DNA of 33,790 nt from Priapulus caudatus (Eukaryota; Priapulida; Priapulimorpha; Priapulimorphida; Priapulidae). The notes under the pieces were generated by a model. The model did no database searches, was not told the origin of the DNA, and saw only the letters and a list, made by a program, of their open reading frames with translations. The stretch spans positions 122,182 through 155,971 of the forward strand of contig NW_014577811.1 of assembly GCF_000485595.1 (NCBI RefSeq), in the 5' to 3' direction. Positions 10,586 through 22,599 of this stretch are shown one piece after another; positions within the stretch are counted from its first letter, which is position 1; every line of letters starts with the position of its first letter. Position numbers and translations under genes: made by a program.

Positions 10586-11567
10586 AATAGATTATACATC
10601 TTATATGAACATTTTATTATAAAACAGTGCCTACATAACGATTGAAACATGGAGATTTAATTTCCACAATTTTCAGAGCTCTGCTAATTTGGGCGTTTTG
10701 CTAGGGGTCGTAATTTGGGCACCGGTATTCGGTATGAAAAATGGCTTGGATTAGGCCCTGCTTTCCCTCCATTTTCACAGCTTTGCAATGCTTCTGTCAA
10801 TGGTATGTTTGAAAAAGTTAAATCTTAAGGCTAATGCAATGACTAACTTTCTGACAATGGCCCTCTGATTCAATAACACACCTTGTTTATTAAGCATGGT
10901 AGACGGACGTAGATCCACTTCCTGGTACATCGGGTAGTTTGAAGCTCCCCCTATACTCATTCCTGCCATCTCACGCTCCGGTGCGCCAGCTATAACACAA
11001 TCACAACCAGTGTACCGCATAGCCCACTCATATTTCACACAGCTCTTGCAACTGTTCAGTGTTGAGTTGCAACGGTGCCCTGTCTCTACATATAATAGAA
11101 ACGCACCGTCTAGCATATAATATTTTGACGTTGCTATGCAGCTACGCTCCCTCTCCTGAATGTGATGTGCAGCTCTCTGATGTGTGTGTGTCTCTGATGT
11201 GCAGTTTAATGTTGGAATATAAATTTTATTGTCCAGTCCACAGCCAAAGTTGAAACACTTAAAAAGTAGAACTTTACAGTGCATATTAGGTAAGGAATCT
11301 AACTCAATCGATAACTATGTGCGACAATTGTGTGTACATGTAACATGTATGCTCGCTCGCTGCTGGCTGCTGCTGATTGCTGCTGGAGCTGGCTGTGGCT
11401 GGCTGGCTTGACTCGACGCGCTAATATCGATCGCGCGAACACACGAACACACAAGACCGATCACATAACCTCCTCCAACTCCATTGGGCGGAGGTAAAAA
11501 TGGAAATGAAATCACTTCCTGGCACAAACGCTTGGACGAGTGGATACACTATAACCGCTGCCCTCAC

Positions 11568-11688
11568 CTCCAGGTCTGGTGTCCACACGTGGCCCGCCAC
11601 GGTGGCTGGCTCGCCCACTCACGGTTGGCACATCCGCGTGTGATGCCGCCGCCGCTGCAGCTGCTGCTGGCGGTCCACTAGGCTCACC
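11568..11688 (-). CDS. duplicate piwi coding exon 2, distal copy
   Basis: 121 bp, same splice signals and phases as the proximal exon 2 at 4461-4581. There are three substitutions, all amino-acid changing (Pro to Ala, Val to Ala, His to Arg), and no indels. Its phase-1 donor could splice directly to exon 3 at 2457. Confidence 0.8.
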
Positions 11689-11913
11689 CTATATATAAAA
11701 CCAAATTTTCCAAAATATTAGCACTGGGACCTTATGGAACATACATGATAAAACACAAGCGGGTTTAAACTGTTACAATTTATTAGCCAATATTTCTAAA
11801 AGCACACAGCAGTTGTCGCTCTATCCCCCAACCCCAACGTGTTTTGCACAGCACGTGATAACAATGATGGATGTACATATATATTATATACAAATAGAAC
11901 TACGTGGACTTAC

Positions 11914-12015
11914 GGCTTGCTCCCCTGGTCTGCGAGCTGGCTCGGTGGTGCTCCCTCTGGCACGGCCTCTTGCTCGCCCACGAGCACGACCCGGGGCACC
12001 TTCCTGAGGATTCAT
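11914..12015 (-). CDS. duplicate piwi coding exon 1, distal copy (intact GRARG repeat)
   Basis: Lies in the second copy of the 7.1 kb tandem duplication. It encodes 34 residues: MNPQEGAPG, then three RARG units, then STTEPARRPGEQA, with a GTAAGT donor in phase 0. Such Arg-Gly/Arg-Ala repeats are the usual methylarginine sites by which Piwi proteins bind Tudor-domain partners. No downstream exons beyond exon 2 exist in this copy. It is therefore either an alternative first exon spliced into the gene body or a fragment without function. Confidence 0.82.
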
Positions 12016-13334
12016 TATCTACAAACTAAGTCGCGAGCTGAAGACGACAACGCAAAACGTTCTTAACCAGGACCTGGAAAAGAAGGTGCAGACGTATAAA
12101 CGTTGAATCACTAAACCGAATAAATATATTATCAAACCGCATCATTACTTTTCTAGTAGTAAGTAAAATGTTAGTGTTTGCATATAGGTGTAAGCATTGT
12201 AGCTGTGCTAGACTTTGAACAGACAATAACAGTAATCACTGAAATTTTTGTTTGGTGACACGAATGGTTCGAGGTAATGATAATCGAAGTTTATTTTTTC
12301 CATTTTAATTCTGCATGTGACACACATGGCAATCTCTAATCCTATTTTTCCTTCAATGGTGTCTTACAAAAGAGTGCTGATCTGCAATTTAAGTTTAGTT
12401 CTAGTTGTAACCTAACCCCAATCATAAACTGGGTGCTTAGGCCTAGTGATCTGTAGACTGGTAAATTACCAACAATTTTCAGTTATTTTTTTGCATAACA
12501 ACACGTACGTGTGTGTAGTGTGTACAAACAACTTTCTTACTTCCTCTGTCTCAACCCAGCACCAGAACACTAGTGCAACAAAAATTGGGTACAGGAATGG
12601 ACCTTCAATACACTGCCTAGAGTAAAATAGTGGTGTAAGAACTTTTTTAAGCAATAACTTCACACATTTGCATTAGATTTAGAATGAGATTTTGTGTTTA
12701 TGTTATTTTGGCCCAACAGTGTGTATCAAATCCCAGGAAACCACATCCACTGGCAGGATGGCGGAAAACTCTCTTTAACTTGTGCATTGGTATGAAATTA
12801 TTGCGTAAAAACACTAATGTAATGTATTTTTACCCCATTATTTTACTTTTACATTAAAAAGCACGCACTGATGTAGCTCCAAGAAACGGTCTTGCTAGAG
12901 TTAGAAGACCTCAGACAATAGTCAATCAGTCGCACAGCCTCGTCGGGCTAGCAGTGCTACTGCACTGATGGTGAGGAGCTCTCAAGCCCATATTGACATA
13001 TCTGTTACCAATGTACAGTATTTGAATTAATAAATAAAATATATTCTACAGGAAGTTAAATTTGTCTGAGGTTAACAAGATGCCTAGTTTATTTAGCAGT
13101 TTATGTCCATGATGCAACACACTATATATCATTACATTAGATCGCCCTATCGCGTTATATTTGGCCTGCGACCGACTGAATGCGAGTGGTCGCGCGCTAA
13201 ACATAGTTTTCCCTCGTGGCTAGTGCTGGCCATAAAATCTCATGACCATCAATCACCCAAGTATGTCGAGGCCTACAGTGAGTACAGTATTTCTCGCCTA
13301 CAGTGTGGCTTGATCATTATATAGGCCTACTCAG

Positions 13335-13605
13335 GCTCATAGGGTCTATGTCCCCCAGGGTACCGCCGGAACGTACCCTGGCGTACGGTCCGCGTATACC
13401 GCGAACGTACCCTGGTAAACTATTATTGATATGGTTAGGTGGGTTAGGATTAGGGTTAGGGGTAGGCGTAGGCGCTCCCTAGACTCGTAGTGGAGTAGCA
13501 GGGAGTACGGTCCGGACATATTAGATAGTACCAGGGTACGTTTCCGATACCCGGACCGTACAGGGTACGTTCCGCAGTACCCTGGGGGACATAGACCCAC
13601 TCAGC
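13335..13605. mobile_element. Mutator-like foldback MITE, distal copy of 6201-6473
   Basis: Same insertion in the second duplicate, with the same exact CCTACTCAG duplication (13326-13334, 13606-13614). Confidence 0.78.
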
Positions 13606-13631
13606 CCTACTCAGCCGCGAAGCTCCTAATG

Positions 13632-14005
13632 CAGGGGTCGAAATAAGCAATGGTCCGGGGCCATCAAATAATCAGGAGGTCCGAAGACCATCAGATTTTT
13701 AAAGTCAATGGTCCGACAGACCGGACCGTTATTGGTTCAACTATATTCTACTGAAACAACTTTATTAACCAATATACTATTTTAAAGTGAATAAACAATT
13801 ACTGTATGTTTGATACATTCATTGTAGGCTGAATAATTTCCATTTTATCACCATGTAAAATCTCTTTCTTACGCTTGCCACGCTGCATTACATTTAGAGA
13901 ACAATTTGAAATGTTAGGCACCATCTAAAATTTAGGAGGACCATCTAAATTTCAAACTAGATGGTCCTATGGACCATCTCTTTTTTCTCCTTATTTCTAC
14001 CCCTG
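13632..14005. mobile_element. hAT-like CAGGGGTCGAAAT MITE, distal copy
   Basis: Counterpart of 6499-6861 in the second duplicate, with the same ends and flanks. Confidence 0.7.
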
Positions 14006-14279
14006 TGATGGTGAAGAGGTTCCGTCACAGACACACTTGAAACATTTCGATGATAAAATGATGGTAAACAAACACGAAATGTATTTGCTACCAGAGTTTC
14101 AATGTTCATGTACTCTCTATCTAAGGACTAGTATTCCTACGTATAATTAATTCGTCAGACGCTCATCCGCAAACACGCAATTTCACCGCATGCACGCCAC
14201 TATGCACAACACACAGAAAGATAAGAGAAGTCTCTCGCGTATATTATTATACTGATATTTGTGTATATATATATTTTAT

Positions 14280-14319
14280 CAGGAGTGAATAAAAACAAAC
14301 ATTTTTTTATTCACTCCTG
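14280..14319. repeat. short foldback with CAGGAGTGAATAA ends
   Basis: Near-perfect inverted repeat CAGGAGTGAATAAAAA / TTTTTATTCACTCCTG. More diverged in the other duplicate (7134-7176). Related foldbacks lie at 28080-28136 and 33565-33637, so this is a dispersed micro-MITE family. Confidence 0.6.
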
Positions 14320-14327
14320 ATATTGTG

Positions 14328-14547
14328 GCTGAGAGGGTCTGTCCCCCAGGGTACTGCCGGAACGTACCCTGGTACTATCTAATAATATGCCGGACCGTAC
14401 CTCACCTACTCCACTAACGAGTCTAAGGAGTCGCCTACGCCTACTCCCTAAGTTACCATAATCAATAAGTTACCAGGGTACGTTCCGGTATACCGGACCG
14501 TACCAGGGTACGTTCCAGCCGTACCGGGGGACATAGACCCTATGAGC
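14328..14547. mobile_element. Mutator-like foldback MITE, distal copy of 7184-7406
   Basis: Flanked by GATATTGTG and GATATTATG (8 of 9 bases alike). Confidence 0.75.
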
Positions 14548-14636
14548 GATATTATGCATGATATCAAGGCTAATAATACTATTAAGCTAATAAGATATAT
14601 TAGCCCTTGATGATTAGACTCATCATTTATGCTGAC

Positions 14637-15165
14637 TAGAGAGAGCTGTGGCGTCGGATCCGACATGAACCAAAAATCCGATCGACAGCATTTAAAAAAA
14701 TCCGAATCCGAATCCGAATCCGATGGCTATTTTGAATCCGATCCGACATCGAATCCGATGGCAATTTTGACTCGAATCCGAATCCGAATCCGATGTGTAT
14801 CGCTAATACGATCCGAAATCCGATCCGAAATCCGACCCGAATCCGAACATAGAAATTGCAATAGTGTGACAGCATCGTATAAAATCGTGTTATAAGTTGT
14901 TTCAACATGAAACTTTGGTTGGGGAGGATCAAGGGGTGAAGGGGGACTGTAGCGTACAGAAAAGTTACGAAAACGGATGATGTGAAAATGTTATGAATTG
15001 TGACTGTCCCGACTCCTTCAAATAATCATCTTGACAGTAAAGCCCGCCGCCACGGCGCGTGTGCGCATGCAAACGCATCGATTTCACATCGTGTGTGTGC
15101 TTAGCAGTGTGTGTGTGCGTGTGCCTGTGCGTGATGTTATTTGTCGTGTGTTGTTGCGCGGCCGC

Positions 15166-15214
<49 letters not shown>

Positions 15215-15663
15215 AGAGAGAGAGAGATATGTGTGTGAGACAGTGTGTGTATGTGATGTGTGAAGCGCTTGCTACGCTGGCCGGATATAGTACGCGATCA
15301 ATCGATCGTATACATCAAAAGCCGCCAAATCACGCCGTGGCCTTGAACGTCGTTTTATGAAGTAGCCGGCTCAGGCTCTGCTCCTGACAGCGATGGAGGT
15401 CGGATTCTACGGTCCATCCCGGCGATCCGAATCCGATCGACAGCATTTTGAAAATCCGACTCCGAATGCGAATCCGACAGCATTTTTTGAAAATCCGACT
15501 CCGAATCCGAATCCGACAGCATTGTTGAAAATCCGACTCCGAATCCGAATCCAACGACAATTTTGAATCCGATCCGAATCCGAATCCGATTCTTTAAAAA
15601 TTGTAAATCCGATCCGAATCCGAATGCGATCGGATTCGATTATCGGATCCGACGCACAGCCTA
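14637..15663. mobile_element. TCCGAA-array hAT element, distal copy
   Basis: Counterpart of 7500-8529. Right duplication TTGCTGAC at 15664-15671. The left flank is degraded, with an extra GAG in the inverted repeat. Confidence 0.82.
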
Positions 15664-16193
15664 TTGCTGACGTACACGCGCGCATACAGTGAATTCACGG
15701 TTAACACCAGCCTCGGTTAAACACAACCCTACATTCGCATCGGTTCGTTAATTCTCTCGTGTCCGCTGTCATTTATCTTCTGTGAGAAGTACGACTTTCC
15801 TGTTGACTGCTGCTGCTAACAGTGCGTGCCACACAGAGAGTAGAAACAAATTAACTTGCCCTCATTCATGCGTTAATGACGTCCGACTAACGAGTCAAAT
15901 CTGTAGCGACCAATATTACACTCAGGTTATACTATTATAGTGACCCTAGGGGTGATCACTCAGACATTTCCACTGCGCGTGGTAATGCGCAGGGTATTTA
16001 GTTGTTTTCCGGATATTTACCTGGATGCACTTGTCCCCTCAGACAAGTGGCTAGGGGTGGGAAGCTATGAAGCTTATATAAACCTTTGAAGTTTAATAAC
16101 CCCAGTTAATCCCTAAGAAGGGACCGAGGGACGTACTGGTGTTGCCGACTAGGTAGGTCTGTCCGACTCTGTCGTGGCTTCTGCTTGTGTACG

Positions 16194-16554
16194 CAGGGGT
16201 CGAAATTCGCTATATCAGTAATTGCGCAACACAAGGATTTGCACTGACGCCAGCGATGTTTCGTAGCAACTTGCGGCTGCCGCCAGTCAACAATATGCCA
16301 GCCTACTTACGTATTTAGAAGTCAGAACCCATTTTATTTTGATTTCTGTACGAATTGAACATAAATGACTCTGAATCAGAGCAGGTAGACACAGAAGACA
16401 TAGATAATAATAAACTAAAACGGGGAGGAAGGGAAGGGTACTCCCAGTTGGAGAGCAACAGAGGTAGGTGCATGAAAAATCTCTTGGCGCAAGTAATATG
16501 TTTAACCTAATATGCAGCAAGTACAAGTGTTTTGTTTATGCGAATTTGCCCCTG
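16194..16554. mobile_element. CAGGGGTCGAAAT-end MITE, distal copy of 9059-9426
   Basis: Same insertion in the second duplicate, flanked by GTACG at 16189-16193 and 16555-16559. Confidence 0.75.
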
Positions 16555-16886
16555 GTACGTTTGCGTGGTCTTTTGTATGCGACGTTATACGGCAAGGAAA
16601 CCGTCCACATGATGGATGCTTAACTTGTCTGACGGCAGCCAACATTTTATTTTTAAAACAACGTGCCGAGGTTATATGCATAGAATTCTGAATATCAAAT
16701 CTCTGTCATCGGATCGCGTGCGCCATACAAACTCAGACTATGGACTGAGCTATACAGGACTAGTATGATGTCCGGAAAGAATAGGAGCTCCAAACTAGCG
16801 GTTGCATGCCTTGCTCCTCGTTCAGTCCAGTCCACATAAACAGTCGGATGTGTAGGAATGTGCGCAGATGTGGAAGGATTGGCTGA

Positions 16887-17108
16887 ATGGCTTATGGGAA
16901 GGATAGGTGTGGCCGAAACAAGGAAGCAATCATGAGCCTCGAAAAAGTCGACTATGCGGCTGAAAGCGAAAAGACCGAGTCCCTACTGGGCGACTACCAT
17001 CACAAGATCGCCCTGCGAGTCATTAGTGTACTCGGAGCTACAGGTCGGCGATTGTGTATAGTGATTAATAGTCCGCAAATGCAGAGCGTAAACTCCGCCT
17101 GTTGCTAA
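16887..17108 (+). other. unassigned 73-codon open frame at duplication end
   Basis: Open frame starting MAYGKDRCGRNKEA, with SLEKVDYAAESEKTESLLGD. It matches nothing I recognise. The same segment in copy 1 (near 9750-9950) is broken by indels and stops. It may be part of a retroelement leader or chance. Confidence 0.15.
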
Positions 17109-17415
17109 ATCTGAGGTGCCGGGTATGTTTCCGCACTGGGGTCCCCGCCAGGTTTATCCCTATTCTGGGGTCTGCGTCGGGCTCGGAAACTACGTGTTAC
17201 CTGCGGCGTTCTATTTTAATGTTCACTTGAGTGATGGTGTGTATGTTTATAGCGTGATTGCTTAAATCGGTGGGCCTCTAGTGTAGGCCGGTATAATTTA
17301 AAAATCTGCGGGACACTGCGCTATTCCCTAGCATCAAAGAGCGTATAAAAGAGAGAGACAACGGTCAATGCTGAATACGATAAAGAACGTCAAAATAAAA
17401 CGGGGAGTTGATAAT

Positions 17416-17692
17416 GCAGTGGCCTTAGCGTGTACGGTAGCCGTATTTAATGTCTCGAGTCATACGCGTACGGGGCCATTCCTTTCATATTAACGAGACA
17501 AAGATGACGCGCGGTGGCGCTAGATTCGAAATACGCTTTGGGTAAATGAATTACGATTTGAGAGTTTTACGATGAGCTGAATCCATAACCTAACCCTACC
17601 CTAAACCGTACCTCTAACCATAACCTAACCGCTAACCCTAACACAAAAAGGGGCTTCAGACGACCGACGGCTACCGTACCTCCAGCCACTGC
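17416..17692. mobile_element. foldback MITE, GCAGTGGC ends, CCCTAA-rich core
   Basis: 277 bp with inverted ends GCAGTGGC...GTACGGTAGCCGT and its complement. The core has repeated CTAACCCTAACC-like motifs. A second copy in reverse orientation is at 20392-20709. Flanks show only a partial target duplication. Confidence 0.65.
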
Positions 17693-18250
17693 GTTTATTA
17701 ATTCGACTAATAGTAATACTGCAACATGGTTTCAGCATTTCTGGACAAGGTGCCGTAACTCACCACGTAAGCTAGGCTCTGTCGTGTTCAGGACATACAG
17801 CTCCGATAGGCTCCGACAGGTTCAGAATAAGTAGCTCCGATAACGGTGTCGCGTCGCAGAACGCAGACGAAGTCTCTTGCTGTGGTCACTGGTCAGCGGG
17901 CCCTTATTTATACGGGTTGCACTACTTTACATGTACATGTAATATTCATGCGCCTGGTGCGTTCAACCGTGCAGTAAATTCGCTAACTCTGCGGTGGTGC
18001 CACCTGTGGTCAGCCTCCGCATTCCTGCGTTAATGTGAATGTATAATGGAGATACCGTCTCGATCTTTGTAATGCTACTCCTCCTGCGAATCTACATGAA
18101 ACTTGCCAGAATTTATGCACAACATACCCTTTACTATAAGAAGGCGTTCGGAATCATACACGATGCGCTAAACATTAAAATAAACTTTAATCGAGCTTTT
18201 TTCGTGGATTTATACTTCTTCGCTGTTTGATGTTGCTTTGCTGTCGTAGT

Positions 18251-18443
18251 TGTGGGTAAAACGCGGACCGACCAACCTCGCGGACCTATATTGTATATTA
18301 TATTTTATATATTATATATTACATATTAACTATTTTATATTATATATTAAATATTAAATATTTTATCTTTATATCTTATAGATTGTAACTTCAATATTGT
18401 AGTGCGCGATCCGCGGTCCGCGGCGGTCCGCGTTTTACCCACA
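18251..18443. mobile_element. foldback with GTGGGTAAAACGCGGACC ends
   Basis: 193 bp with perfect 19-base inverted ends (TGTGGGTAAAACGCGGACC) around an AT-rich TATATTA/TTTATAT core. No clear target duplication. Confidence 0.6.
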
Positions 18444-18451
18444 CCCTCTAA

Positions 18452-18492
18452 CCGGTGCCGGGTGCCGGGTGCCGGTGCCGGTAACGGGTACG
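18452..18492. repeat. short GGTGCCGG tandem repeat
   Basis: Four to five units of GGTGCCG(G) directly beside the preceding foldback. Confidence 0.6.
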
Positions 18493-19344
18493 ACCGGTTA
18501 TTAAATCTAAAGTGGGGCATAACACCATTTTTGCAACCACAGTAGAAGCGGGGATCTTTTAATATTGATTTGCACTATCGCCTACACCGGGAATGTTTGC
18601 TAGGTCTTTATAGTTACTTTGCAAATCTTACTTTATAGACACTGATATTGCTTTATAATATAATTGTTAGTTAGAATTTTACAGATATTAAACTGAATGA
18701 TATGTAGGATCTATTGCTCCCTCTAATTTTTCATCAGTTATCTCTAACAACTAGTAATCTCTAAAAACTATCTAACACTATTTATGTGTCAGCTAGTGTG
18801 CGGCAGCGTGCGTTTCTCATTTTCATTTCAAGATGCATGTGTGTTGCAGATGAGCATTTGTACGGCATTTACAGGAAATTGTCGGAAATAATAGGCGAAA
18901 AAGAGTAGAGAAACAGAGATTGGAGACTAGAGATTACTTTGGTAGTAAACAGATTTCGTATTTATTTAGCATTATATTTTATTGAAACGCTCCACGTGCC
19001 TGCATGTGATTACACGTAACATATGTGTTCGTCAACTAGAATGGCCGGCGGCACGGGATTGTGGGTAATATTGCTATTTTTAGTGCAAGTCGCGGAACTC
19101 GATCTCTCTATATATAGAGATTATATCAAGAACTAATAATGCCTGTATTATTATATCTTGATTATATGGGGGCTTAATAACGACAAACATTATTATGACA
19201 AAGTCAAGTACAGAGAGTCGTGATGTGGAGCTTCCGTGGTGTGTATATATAAATATATATATAATATATTATATATAGAATAGTATATCGTTATTATATA
19301 GGCATAGCTATCTGTACATGCGCCTTAATTAACACATTAAGGAG

Positions 19345-21245
19345 CCGATTGTGTAGGGGCCTACTGGCTGGTATACGCAGCGGGGACCTTACATGCAATT
19401 TCTCCTCCTATTTTCTTAATGATTACTGATGGAATGTTATTCATATACTCTATGCTAGGATACTCCTCTTCATCTTGAAATGTATAATCTTTGCAAAATA
19501 CGATTCTCTCAGGAGATATTTGGTATGCTCGCGCACCGTGTTAGATTAGTGCGGGCAGTGCCAGTTGGGCAAACTCATAATATAGCTTGCTGGATGAGGT
19601 TGAGGGTGGGTTATGTTTTTGAGACTGAGGTAAACTGCGGCAGGAAATTAGCTCGGTGCGGTTGATTGGTGTTTTAGAGAAGGGATGTGGGATGAGCGAG
19701 AACAGGAGGCAAGGGGTTTAGAGGCGCTTTTGATTTTGGCATAAAGTATGGTGTTTGTTCCGCTACTGTGTTAGGGCGCTTCTCGCTTAATTAAACAATG
19801 TTCAATGATCAACAGATCATTGGGATCTATCGCTACTCCCTAACCATTGTTAATACGCATTATTTATGCACAAAATAATCCTCTGGATGAGATATTGTGC
19901 TTTATGCGCAACACCTATACGTAGCCGATTGTGGGACTGGGGTTCTGGTATTACGCAGCGGGACCTTACATGCAAGGTCTTCCTTATTTCTTAAATGATG
20001 GTCTACAGATGGAAATGTTATCATAATTAATCGCTTATGCAGGATAACATCTCGTCATTTTAAAAATGCATTAATCTTTGCAAAATACGTATTCTCTCGG
20101 GATGATATTGTGCCTCTGCCTCTTGTGGCGGCACCGTGTTAGGCGGTGCAGTGCGTCTGAGGCAACTTCTTATAATATAGCTTGCTGAGGAGAGAGATTT
20201 GGGTGATTAGTAAGATCTGATGTAAATGGCGCAGGGTAAGATAGTGGGTGTGCGGTGAAGAGGCAGGCGAGCGAGGACAGAGGAGGCAAGGGGAAGGTCG
20301 CGAGGGCATAAAGGTAGGGGTTTTGTACCTACATGCGTAGGCGGGCCTCTCCTAATTATAAACACATGTCAACTGAGGATAAAGTACGTTCGCAGTGGGC
20401 TGGAGGTACGGGTGACCGTCGGTCGTCAAGCCCCATTTTTGCGTTAGGTTAGGGTTAGGAGTAGGATTAGGGTAGGGTTAGGGAGGTAGGATTAGGTTGG
20501 TTTATTTAGTTATGTAGGGTTGGTTTAGGGTTTAAGGTTAGGAGTTCTAGCTCTCTAAACTCTCAAATCGTTGAATTTATTTCCCAGGCGTATTTCGAAT
20601 CTAGCGCACCGCCGCCATCTGTTGTCGTGCGTAAGTATGAAAGCGAATGGCTCCCGTACCGGTAGCTTCAGAGAAATTAAGATGACGGGTACCGTACCGT
20701 AGGCACTGCCTAAAAGTGTTATCTAGGGAAATCATGGTATGTTAGATACCCCTAACACTGTTCAAAAATGCCGGTATTCATCAGCAAAATTAATCCCTCT
20801 GGTGAGACTTTTGGAAACGCTGCGCTGTAACACAGTTGTAACGTAGCAGATGTCTGGTATTGGCTGTGATACCAGCGAGGGACCTTACATGCTTAAGTTC
20901 TTTCCTATTTCTTAAATGATGTCATTGATAGGATCAGTATTTTGAGATAGAAGTTATCATATCTTCTATGCATAGGCATAACTCGAATTTTAAATGCATA
21001 ATTCTTAGCCAAATTAACGATTTCCTTTCGGGAGATATTTCGCATCGCGCGCACCGTGTTTAGTGGTTGCAGTGCGTCTGAGGGCCAAATTCATAATTAG
21101 CTTGTTCTGGTAGGGAAATGAGGGATGGGAGGACTGTAGGGAAAGGCGGCAGGAAAGATAGGCTGAAGCGGGCCTCTGGTAAAGTAAGATGTTGAGGCTG
21201 ATTGCGAGACAGGAGGCGAGGAAGCGACGCAGAGGGCATAAGGAT
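19345..21245. repeat. three diverged tandem units of about 590 bp
   Basis: Units start at 19345 (580 bp), 19925 (922 bp including the 318-bp MITE, so about 604 bp) and 20847 (about 400 bp, truncated). Shared landmarks in order are GACCTTACATGC, CTATTTCTTAAATGAT, CTTTGCAAAATAC, GCACCGTGTTAG and AATATAGCTTG. Units 1 and 2 also share a tail. No coding content was recognised. Confidence 0.7.
20392..20709. mobile_element. foldback MITE, GCAGTGGC ends, inverted copy
   Basis: Reverse-complement relative of 17416-17692. Shared blocks include GCGTTAGGTTAGGGTTAGG, CTCTCAAATCGT and GCGTATTTCGAATCTAGCGC. It interrupts the second unit of the tandem array at 19345-21245. Confidence 0.65.
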
Positions 21246-21399
21246 TTCTAATAATCTCATATATGTATTCTTGATATATATATATATAATTATTATATAT
21301 AATTATTATATTGTAGACGCTGATTAGCACTCACCTTTGTAAGAGGTTCTGCTAATTGACTAAGACAGATAAAAGACAAGACAAGAAGTAAAGTTCACG

Positions 21400-21837
21400 A
21401 TGTTTTACTACATCATAGCAAACATTGAAGTCGTCAATGTACTAACAAGAACTAGAAAGACCGTTCAACTTAATAGCAACCGTCTATCACGCACTTTCAC
21501 CTTTCTCAATTGGGTTGTCTTAACAAGAGTCCTCCGAGGAGCCGTGCGCTTTCCATTATTATACCACGTTCCTCTTCTTACGTCACGTCTTCGTAGTATA
21601 AGTTTTCTTTCTCTAGACCGCCCGATTCTACCAAACACGTTTTTGTCTGAGAACGGGGAAAATGCATGGTCTTACGGCCGCGTACATTACCCTGCCAAAT
21701 ATTGGCCAGTTAGGATATTAATGTGTCTCCATCTTGGCCAGACTCATGGCCCGATTCCTGCCCTGATCGTCATAGTCATTCTGGTCAGTGTGTGCGTGTT
21801 GTCAGCAATCGCCGCAATACCCGGTGGAATACCTTAG
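21400..21837 (+). other. unassigned 145-codon open frame
   Basis: Starts MFYYIIANIEVVNVL and ends with a hydrophobic stretch (ALIVIVILVSVCVL) that could span a membrane. Surrounded by repeats, with no family match and no splice or promoter context that supports it. Probably chance or a transposon remnant. Confidence 0.15.
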
Positions 21838-22144
21838 CCCGAGATTCGACCAGTTGCTAGTCCTTTACTTGCCCTTACGTGCTTTCGGGCTGGCTCGCGT
21901 ACGGTCCACTCCAGCATGTTGTGACAACCCTCCGACACTGCGGCGCCAGATTACGTATTCCCGCTATCGCTATCGCTTTCGGTTTGCTGCATATGGAATC
22001 TGCCCGCTTACAATATATATATATATAATATGTGTAGACTAGAATTGAAATTAAGGACCAGACGGAAGGAAAACTAGATCACACCAAGCGCTAGTGCATG
22101 TGAACAGGAAAGGAGTGTACCACGATACGCGCCAACGTCCTATT

Positions 22145-22375
22145 TCTCTCTTTCTCTCTCTCTCTTTTTCTCTCTCTCTCACTTTCTCTCTCGATCTTTC
22201 TCTCTCCCCTCTTCTCATCTGTGTGTGGTGTGTGTGTGTGTGTGACGATAAGTGTTGTGTGATGTGTGTCGTGGGGCGCGCGTGTGGTGTGATGTATGTG
22301 GGTGTGCGGGCGCGAGGGTGGGGAAGAATAAGATGTGTGTGTGTGTGGATATGTGTCCGTGTGTGAAGTGTTGGT
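22145..22375. repeat. CT-rich then GT-rich low-complexity tract
   Basis: Interrupted (CT)n at 22145-22208, followed by GTGTG-rich sequence to about 22375. Confidence 0.8.
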
Positions 22376-22599
22376 TGTGTGTATGCCTTATTCTGAACTA
22401 CAAGAATCTCTCTTTAGCTAGAAACAATTCTTGCGCTCTGCAGCGGCATGAGTTGCTGTGCAGGGGGGCTGTGGGGAGCCGAAGCAGTGGAGGGTACCAC
22501 CGCTGGGATGAGGGCGACAGCAAAATCATATCTTGGAATTGTGAAAAAGCGCAAAACGTTGTAAACTGCTATTGATACTCAATCATAATTTAACCCATG

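Larger units (their letters stand above)
9986..17135. repeat. 7.1 kb tandem duplication, copy 2 (distal)
   Basis: Same orientation as copy 1. It begins abruptly inside the right end of a hAT-like MITE whose left part is missing here. It ends at 17135, where sequence unique to the window starts. Confidence 0.95.

Noticed and set aside
10775-11284. 169-codon minus-strand open frame in the distal duplicate
   Set aside because: The matching segment in copy 1 is broken by several indels and stops, it lies in what corresponds to piwi intron 2, and it shows no recognisable domain.
17570-17645. Interstitial telomere
   Set aside because: The CCCTAA-like units are degenerate and lie in the core of a foldback element with inverted ends, so they are not a chromosome end or a fused telomere.
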